Positions 53,478-64,000 of a stretch of DNA of 64,000 nucleotides are shown here, one piece after another (position 1 is the first letter of the stretch; each line of letters opens with the position of its first letter). Source of the stretch: Shewanella cyperi (GTDB lineage: Bacteria > Pseudomonadota > Gammaproteobacteria > Enterobacterales > Shewanellaceae); the NCBI RefSeq assembly GCF_017354985.1, contig NZ_CP071501.1, forward strand, positions 329,501-393,500, in the 5' to 3' direction. A program made the translations under genes and the position numbers. Under the pieces are notes generated by a model. That model was not told where the DNA came from. It saw only the letters and a program-made list of their open reading frames with translations, and searched no databases.

Positions 53478-53537
53478 TTTTAATTTTGGCTTTTGACTCG
53501 ACCAGGGACTTGGCCTTCACAGAGATAAGTGATTCAG

Positions 53538-56264
53538 ATGTTAGGTAAATTACTGACAAAAATTTTTGGTAGCCGCAACGACCGCACCCTCAAGGCCCTT
53601 GGCAAAGTCGTTAACCAGATCAACGCGCTGGAAAGCGAATACGAGCAACTGTCCGATGAAGCCCTGAGGGCGAAAACGGCAGAATTCCGCGAGCGCCTGG
53701 AGAAGGGGGAAACCCTGGATGACATCATGGCCGAGGCTTTCGCCACTGTACGTGAAGCGTCCAAACGCGTCTTTGAAATGCGTCACTTTGATGTGCAGCT
53801 GCTCGGCGGCATGGTACTGGACAGTAACCGCATCGCCGAAATGCGTACCGGTGAAGGTAAAACCCTGACCGCAACCCTGCCGGCCTACCTCAACGGTCTG
53901 ACCGGTAAAGGCGTACACGTAATCACAGTCAACGATTACCTGGCCCGCCGCGATGCTGAAAATAACCGTCCCCTGTTTGAATTCCTCGGCCTGACCGTAG
54001 GCATCAACGTGGCTGGCCTGAGCCAGGCTGACAAGAAAGCCGCCTACAACGCCGACATCACCTACGGTACCAACAACGAGTTCGGTTTTGACTACCTGCG
54101 TGACAATATGGCCTTCGCGCCTCAGGACAGGGTACAACGTCCGCTGCATTATGCGCTGATCGACGAAGTGGACTCCATCCTGATCGACGAGGCCCGTACC
54201 CCACTGATCATCTCCGGTGCTGCTGAAGACAGCTCCGAACTCTATGTTCGGGTCAATAAACTGATCCCCAGTCTGGTGCGTCAGGATAAGGAAGACACCG
54301 AAGAGTATGTCGGTGAAGGTGACTACACCATTGACGAGAAGGCCAAGCAGGTGCACATGACCGAACGCGGTCAGGAAAAGGTCGAGCAGCTGCTGATCGA
54401 GGCGGGCTTGCTTGCCGAAGGCGATTCTCTGTACTCAGCCGCCAACATTTCTCTGCTGCATCACGTCAATGCTGCCCTGCGTGCCCACACCCTGTTCGAA
54501 AAGGACGTGGATTACGTGGTGCAAAACGGCGAAGTGGTGATAGTGGATGAACACACAGGCCGTACCATGCCCGGCCGCCGTTGGTCCGAAGGTCTGCATC
54601 AGGCGGTGGAAGCCAAAGAAGGCGTCCACATTCAAAACGAAAACCAGACTCTGGCCTCCATTACCTTCCAGAACTACTTCCGCCTGTATGAGAAGTTGGC
54701 CGGAATGACAGGTACCGCCGATACCGAAGCGTTCGAATTCCAGCACATCTATGGTTTGGATACAGTGGTGGTGCCCACCAACAGGCCGATGATCCGCAAC
54801 GACATGGCCGATCTGGTGTACCTCACAGCCCGTGAGAAATACCAGGCCATCATCGCCGACATCAAAGATTGCCGTGAGCGTGGTCAACCCGTGCTCGTGG
54901 GTACCATCTCTATTGAGCAGTCCGAGCTGCTGTCGCGCTTGCTGAACCAGGAAAAGATCCCCCATCAGGTACTGAACGCCAAGTTCCACGAGAAGGAAGC
55001 GGAAATTGTAGCCCAGGCGGGTCGCAGTGGAGCTGTGACCGTGGCCACCAACATGGCAGGTCGTGGTACCGACATTGTGCTCGGTGGTAACTGGAAGTCA
55101 GAAATTGAAGCCCTGGAAAACCCAACCGACGAAGAGATAGCTAAGATCCGTGCCGATTGGGAAGTACGCCACAACGCTGTGGTGGAAGCCGGCGGTCTGC
55201 ATATTCTCGGTACCGAGCGTCATGAATCCCGTCGTATCGACAACCAGCTCCGTGGTCGTTCCGGTCGTCAAGGGGATCCGGGCTCATCCCGTTTCTACCT
55301 GTCCATGGAAGACAGCCTGATGCGTATCTTCGCCTCCGAGCGTGTATCCAACATGATGAAGAAGCTGGGGATGGAAGAGGGCGAAGCCATTGAGCATCCA
55401 TGGGTATCCCGCGCCATTGAAAATGCCCAGCGTAAAGTTGAGGCCCGTAACTTCGATATCCGTAAGCAGTTGCTGGAATTTGACGATGTGGCCAACGACC
55501 AACGTCAGGTGGTTTACGCCCAGCGCAACGAACTGATGGATGCGGAAAGTATCGAGGCCACCATCAACAACATTCAGGCCGATGTAGTCAACGGCGTGAT
55601 CGACCAGTACATTCCTCCTCAGTCTGTGGAAGAGCTGTGGGACGTTGCCGGTCTGGAAGAACGTCTGGCTCAGGAGTTCGCGCTGCGCTTGCCGGTGCAG
55701 GAGTGGCTGGATAAGGAAGAAGATCTGCATGAGGACACGCTGCGTGAGCGCATTCTCGATGTATGGAACCAGGCTTACCAGGCCAAGGCTCAGATGGTTG
55801 GTCCCCAGGTGCTGCGTCAGTTTGAAAAAGCCGTGATGATGCAGACCCTTGATGGCCTGTGGAAAGAACACCTGGCTGCCATGGATCATTTGCGTCAGGG
55901 TATCCATCTGCGCGGTTATGCCCAGAAGAACCCCAAGCAGGAATATAAGCGTGAATCCTTTGAGCTGTTCCAGCAGATGCTGGAAACCCTCAAGCATGAT
56001 GTGATTGCCATCCTCTCCAAGGTGCAGGTGCAAGCCCAATCGGAAGTGGAAGAGATGGAAGCGCGCCGCCGTCAGGAAGAAGCCCGTATGCAGCGCGAGT
56101 ATCAACACGCCCAGGCTGAAGCCTTGGTAGGTGGTGACGATAATGCCGCTGAATTGGCCTCTGGTATCCCGATTGTTCGTGACGGCGAGAAGGTAGGCCG
56201 CAATGATCCTTGTCCTTGCGGCTCAGGTAAGAAATATAAGCAATGTCATGGCAAGTTGACCTGA
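53538..56264 (+). CDS. secA: Protein translocase ATPase SecA
   Basis: 908 residues (901 in E. coli). It drives preproteins through SecYEG. Walker [23 protein letters not shown], the preprotein-binding and two-helix-finger regions and [13 protein letters not shown] are conserved. The C-terminal zinc tail [13 protein letters not shown] binds SecB. A GTG at 53529 is in frame, but [19 protein letters not shown] at 53538 is the conserved start. Confidence 0.98.
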   Translation: MLGKLLTKIFGSRNDRTLKALGKVVNQINALESEYEQLSDEALRAKTAEFRERLEKGETLDDIMAEAFATVREASKRVFEMRHFDVQLLGGMVLDSNRIAEMRTGEGKTLTATLPAYLNGLTGKGVHVITVNDYLARRDAENNRPLFEFLGLTVGINVAGLSQADKKAAYNADITYGTNNEFGFDYLRDNMAFAPQDRVQRPLHYALIDEVDSILIDEARTPLIISGAAEDSSELYVRVNKLIPSLVRQDKEDTEEYVGEGDYTIDEKAKQVHMTERGQEKVEQLLIEAGLLAEGDSLYSAANISLLHHVNAALRAHTLFEKDVDYVVQNGEVVIVDEHTGRTMPGRRWSEGLHQAVEAKEGVHIQNENQTLASITFQNYFRLYEKLAGMTGTADTEAFEFQHIYGLDTVVVPTNRPMIRNDMADLVYLTAREKYQAIIADIKDCRERGQPVLVGTISIEQSELLSRLLNQEKIPHQVLNAKFHEKEAEIVAQAGRSGAVTVATNMAGRGTDIVLGGNWKSEIEALENPTDEEIAKIRADWEVRHNAVVEAGGLHILGTERHESRRIDNQLRGRSGRQGDPGSSRFYLSMEDSLMRIFASERVSNMMKKLGMEEGEAIEHPWVSRAIENAQRKVEARNFDIRKQLLEFDDVANDQRQVVYAQRNELMDAESIEATINNIQADVVNGVIDQYIPPQSVEELWDVAGLEERLAQEFALRLPVQEWLDKEEDLHEDTLRERILDVWNQAYQAKAQMVGPQVLRQFEKAVMMQTLDGLWKEHLAAMDHLRQGIHLRGYAQKNPKQEYKRESFELFQQMLETLKHDVIAILSKVQVQAQSEVEEMEARRRQEEARMQREYQHAQAEALVGGDDNAAELASGIPIVRDGEKVGRNDPCPCGSGKKYKQCHGKLT

Positions 56265-56280
56265 TATAGCAATGCAAAAT

Positions 56281-56312
56281 AAAAGGCGCCTTTATGGCGC
56301 CTTTTCTTTTTT
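56281..56312 (+). terminator. Terminator after secA
   Basis: AAAAGGCGCC pairs with GGCGCCTTTT, loop TTTAT, followed by a T-rich tail. Confidence 0.9.
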
Positions 56313-56457
56313 GTGACGCTGCCAAATGCTTTCTGCATTTAAGGCTAAATATTGCCCACCGAAGACGGCAATGTGGATAAGTTTGGGGGTAACTTGGGAG
56401 CTGTTTGTGTGCAACAGGAAAGCCTGAAAAAAGATCGCAATTTCCTTAAAAAAGCCC

Positions 56458-56485
56458 TTGCACAAAAAGTTCGGCTCCCTATAAT
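56458..56485 (+). promoter_or_regulatory. First rRNA operon promoter P1
   Basis: TTGCAC (56458) and TATAAT (56480), spacer 16, with a GCGCC discriminator and an A/T-rich UP-like region upstream (56437-56454). Confidence 0.85.
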
Positions 56486-56594
56486 GCGCCACCACTGACA
56501 CGGCAAAGCAGCGACACTAGAGGTCCATGGTAAGCCGGTCCGGCAGCAAGCCAGAACATTAAAACAGCAGTTGAAAATGTTCGTAAAAAAGGGC

Positions 56595-56622
56595 TTGACG
56601 CTGAAAAAGGGATGTGTAGAAT
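56595..56622 (+). promoter_or_regulatory. First rRNA operon promoter P2
   Basis: TTGACG (56595) and TAGAAT (56617), spacer 16, about 115 bases after P1. Confidence 0.8.
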
Positions 56623-56654
56623 ACGCAGCCCTGACCAGAAGAGAAATGGTCAAC

Positions 56655-56665
56655 GTTCTTTAACA
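56655..56665 (+). promoter_or_regulatory. boxA antitermination site in the rRNA leader
   Basis: GTTCTTTAACA matches boxA (TGCTCTTTAACA) in the leader. Confidence 0.8.
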
Positions 56666-56669
56666 ATTT

Positions 56670-56693
56670 ATCAAGCAATCTGTGTGGACACTC
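56670..56693 (+). other. 5' strand of the 16S processing stem
   Basis: This segment is complementary to 58395-58418 over 24 bases with a single G-U pair, enclosing 16S rRNA. It is the expected RNase III substrate. Confidence 0.85.
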
Positions 56694-56828
56694 GCAGAGC
56701 TGATGACATCGACAACGATATTCATCAGTGAATGATGTCCATGCAAACATGCAGTTTGCGACTGTTTACAGTTGCAAAATCGACAGAATTCATTGAGCAG
56801 TTTGGCGTAAGCCAAACACCAAAACTTT

Positions 56829-58371
<1,543 letters not shown>

Positions 58372-58394
58372 CCTAAGCGATGCGTCGCTGTGCT

Positions 58395-58418
58395 GAGTGT
58401 TCACACAGATTGCTTGAT
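58395..58418 (+). other. 3' strand of the 16S processing stem
   Basis: Complement of the leader strand at 56670-56693. Confidence 0.85.
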
Positions 58419-58442
58419 AGATGAAAAGAGACAAATGCGTGA

Positions 58443-58519
58443 GGGTCTGTAGCTCAGGTGGTTAGAGCGTACGCCTGATAAGCGTAAGGTCGGTAGTTCG
58501 AGTCTACTCAGACCCACCA
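58443..58519 (+). tRNA. tRNA-Ile (GAT)
   Basis: 77 bases. Acceptor GGGTCTG/CAGACCC, anticodon GAT at 58477-58479, encoded CCA. Normal 16S-23S spacer tRNA. Confidence 0.98.
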
Positions 58520-58651
58520 AATCTCCGCTTCTGCTTTGTTGTAAAGCGCGTCGTTTAGGCAACTAAACTTCCTTGCTCTACGCCGCGCATAAGCGCAGAT
58601 TGATTTCTCGCATTGTTTCGGACTGTGATGACGGCGGATGCTGTCTGAAAT

Positions 58652-58727
58652 GGGGCTATAGCTCAGCTGGGAGAGCGCCTGCCTTGCACGCAGGAGGTCT
58701 GCGGTTCGATCCCGCATAGCTCCACCA
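58652..58727 (+). tRNA. tRNA-Ala (TGC)
   Basis: 76 bases. Acceptor GGGGCTA/TAGCTCC, anticodon TGC at 58685-58687, encoded CCA. Confidence 0.98.
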
Positions 58728-58806
58728 CTTCGCTGCCACAGCGACAGTCTCAGGAATAGAGACGCCAAAGATAAGTGATGAATTTATCTTTGGCTTTTTT
58801 AAGTCC

Positions 58807-58817
58807 GCTCTTTAACA
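58807..58817 (+). promoter_or_regulatory. boxA before 23S rRNA
   Basis: GCTCTTTAACA, the second antitermination site usual in the 16S-23S spacer. Confidence 0.8.
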
Positions 58818-59017
58818 ATTTGGAAAGCTGATAGTAGAAACTGGACCTTCTCTTTGAGATGGGATTCAGTTAATACAAAAATTGAGTTCTCAAACACTTC
58901 AATCAAGTGTTTTGGGTATTCTTCAAGGCGGGTCCATTTCCTACCCTGGAAATGAGACCAAGTAAAACCAGCTGGTCGCAATGCGGCTCAGATGAGTGAA
59001 ACTCATTTGGGTTGTAT

Positions 59018-61910
<2,893 letters not shown>

Positions 61911-62002
61911 ACAACCCAGATGGGTTTTACGTTTTGCTTGAAGTACCCAAACTTGATTGAAGTCGAGACTCAAGCTCGTAAGAGCAGCAGCACAGAATTT
62001 CC

Positions 62003-62078
62003 GGTCGCTTAGCTCAGCCGGGAGAGCACCTCCCTTACAAGGAGGGGGTCACTGGTTCGATCCCAGTAGCGACCACCA
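62003..62078 (+). tRNA. tRNA-Val (TAC) between 23S and 5S
   Basis: 76 bases. Acceptor GGTCGCT/AGCGACC, anticodon loop CTTACAA with TAC at 62036-62038, encoded CCA. Position between 23S and 5S is not the E. coli arrangement. Confidence 0.97.
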
Positions 62079-62112
62079 TATTTCACTGCACAGCTTTCCA
62101 AATTACCAATTT

Positions 62113-62231
62113 TGTCTGGTGACAATAGCATTGTGGTCCCACCTGATCCCATTCCGAACTCAGAAGTGAAACGCAATCGCGCCGATGGTAGTGTGGGGTC
62201 TCCCCATGTGAGAGTAGGTCATCGCCAGACG
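62113..62231 (+). rRNA. 5S ribosomal RNA, first copy
   Basis: About 119 bases with the core GGTCCCACCTGA, CCGAACTCAGAAGTGAAACG and closing GTCTGG/CCAGAC stem. Confidence 0.96.
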
Positions 62232-62271
62232 CCTAATTTAATCAAATTGCTAATGTGATTTGAAAGAATTT

Positions 62272-62347
<76 letters not shown>

Positions 62348-62379
62348 TATTCGCTGCAATAGAAAGCAGCATAAAAATT

Positions 62380-62498
62380 TGTTTGGAAACCATAGTGCTG
62401 TGGTCCCACCTGATCCCATTCCGAACTCAGAAGTGAAACGCAGTCACGCCGATGGTAGTGTGGGGTCTCCCCATGTGAGAGTAGGTCATTTCCAAACG
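62380..62498 (+). rRNA. 5S ribosomal RNA, second copy
   Basis: About 119 bases. Closing stem GTTTGG/CCAAAC. Differs from the first copy at the terminal helix and at a few internal positions. Confidence 0.96.
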
Positions 62499-62510
62499 CC
62501 AAATTTTAGC

Positions 62511-62543
62511 AAGGCCACCCTCAGGGTGGCCTTTTGCTTTTTT
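62511..62543 (+). terminator. Terminator of the first rRNA operon
   Basis: AAGGCCACCC pairs with GGGTGGCCTT around TCA, followed by T runs. Confidence 0.92.
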
Positions 62544-63060
62544 GCATTCCAGCAATCTTGAATCAGTCCCCACACTGTTTTGGCGACACAGGCATATAAC
62601 TTTCCGCCAACTTGCCTGCACGCCGGCAACTCCTGGCAGCTTCTTATGCTTGGAGCCCTTATCTGGGAGTTTCCTGGTCTTTGGGACAGAGAGGTGAAGT
62701 TGATAGCCTTAAGTCACCGTCAGTCCATTTCCGGAGCCAACCGGTATTGTGGGATTGTCTGCCTGACAATAACCGCAGTGTCCTCAATCATCCTGGGATT
62801 ACAGATCAACATCGCTCTATCAGGTACGGTTCTTTGGCAGTATTTGCGGCATCGATGTCTTCTATTGGCACCACGGGAACGATATTTCTTGTGCCCAATG
62901 CGGCGATTTTTATGTCCCGCATACAACCAAAGAAAAATAGTTCAGACACAGGTGTGCTTTGTGATCCCTGCTATACTGGTAAGCCCGCCTGTGGATAAGC
63001 AGTAGGTAACTTGTGTGTTAGCTTAGGGTTTAAGCATATACACTCAAAGTCGCGAATTTT
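62544..63060. other. Unassigned spacer between two rRNA operons
   Basis: About 520 bases without a gene I can support. Two overlapping open frames (62580-63005 and 62612-62998) show no ribosome site and no recognisable domain. It may be decayed sequence or simply a spacer. Confidence 0.5.
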
Positions 63061-63073
63061 TACCGAAAAGCCC

Positions 63074-63101
63074 TTGCGTAAAAAGTGCGGCCGCCTATAA
63101 T
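63074..63101 (+). promoter_or_regulatory. Second rRNA operon promoter P1
   Basis: TTGCGT (63074) and TATAAT (63096), spacer 16, GCGC discriminator. Confidence 0.85.
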
Positions 63102-63200
63102 GCGCATCCACTGACACGGCAGGCAGCGCAAGGCGCGGCGGCAGGTGAAAGTGGTCGGAGTGAAGCTCCGGCAGCGTCGAAAAAAGTTTTCAAAAACTGC

Positions 63201-63228
63201 TTGACGCCAAAACGGGGTTCTGTAGAAT
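63201..63228 (+). promoter_or_regulatory. Second rRNA operon promoter P2
   Basis: TTGACG (63201) and TAGAAT (63223), spacer 16, same layout as the first operon. Confidence 0.8.
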
Positions 63229-63276
63229 ACGCAGCCCTGACCCGCTGAGAACTCGGTGGGATGCCCAAGCGGCACC

Positions 63277-63287
63277 GTTCTTTAACA
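63277..63287 (+). promoter_or_regulatory. boxA in the second rRNA leader
   Basis: GTTCTTTAACA, as in the first operon. Confidence 0.8.
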
Positions 63288-63304
63288 AGTTATTAAGACA
63301 AGCA

Positions 63305-64000
<696 letters not shown>

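Noticed and set aside
62580..63005. 141-codon frame between the rRNA operons
   Set aside because: No ribosome site, no domain, and overlapped by a second equally long frame (62612-62998); treated as unassigned spacer.

Overview
The window looks like the chromosome of a Shewanella-type gammaproteobacterium (Alteromonadales). This rests on family-level resemblance of the proteins, on gene order, and on rRNA sequence; no species can be fixed from the window alone. It is almost entirely core genome. I see no insertion sequence, prophage, CRISPR array or clear genomic island.

Layout. 1-5051: the 3' part of a large GH13 pullulanase-type enzyme with three tandem C-terminal modules, then a PLP-dependent serine/threonine dehydratase. 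5208-7883 (-): an M1 aminopeptidase lipoprotein. 8069-17194: the block yicC / rph-pyrE / slmA-dut-coaBC / radC-rpmB-rpmG, known from E. coli, here interrupted between pyrE and slmA by folE and an S9 peptidase. 17496-23543: argA behind two ArgR-type boxes, rarD, recQ, and a TPR membrane protein with a GGDEF-like tail. 23734-28672: the leuABCD operon with a leucine-rich leader peptide and attenuator. 29120-32574: fadL, a small secreted NTF2-like protein and glpK. 32764-34840 (-): a PepSY/2Fe-2S membrane protein and a small charged protein.

35112-51010 is a complete division and cell-wall (dcw) cluster: mraZ, rsmH, ftsL, ftsI, murE, murF, mraY, murD, ftsW, murG, murC, ftsQ, ftsA, ftsZ, with most junctions overlapping. 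It makes UDP-MurNAc-pentapeptide and lipid II, exports them to the septal synthase and builds the Z ring. lpxC, a convergent DUF721 gene, an M23 peptidase and secA follow.

56458-62543 is a full rRNA operon: 16S, tRNA-Ile, tRNA-Ala, 23S, tRNA-Val, 5S, tRNA-Thr, 5S. About 0.9 kb later a second operon starts in the same direction and runs off the window inside its 16S gene.

No clearly new multi-gene system is visible. The most interesting signals are regulatory or structural: a second, inverted copy of the MraZ operator pattern between mraZ and the divergent PepSY gene; a tRNA-Val held between two nested 23S processing stems; and 16S helix 17 differing between the two adjacent operons by three fully compensated base pairs.
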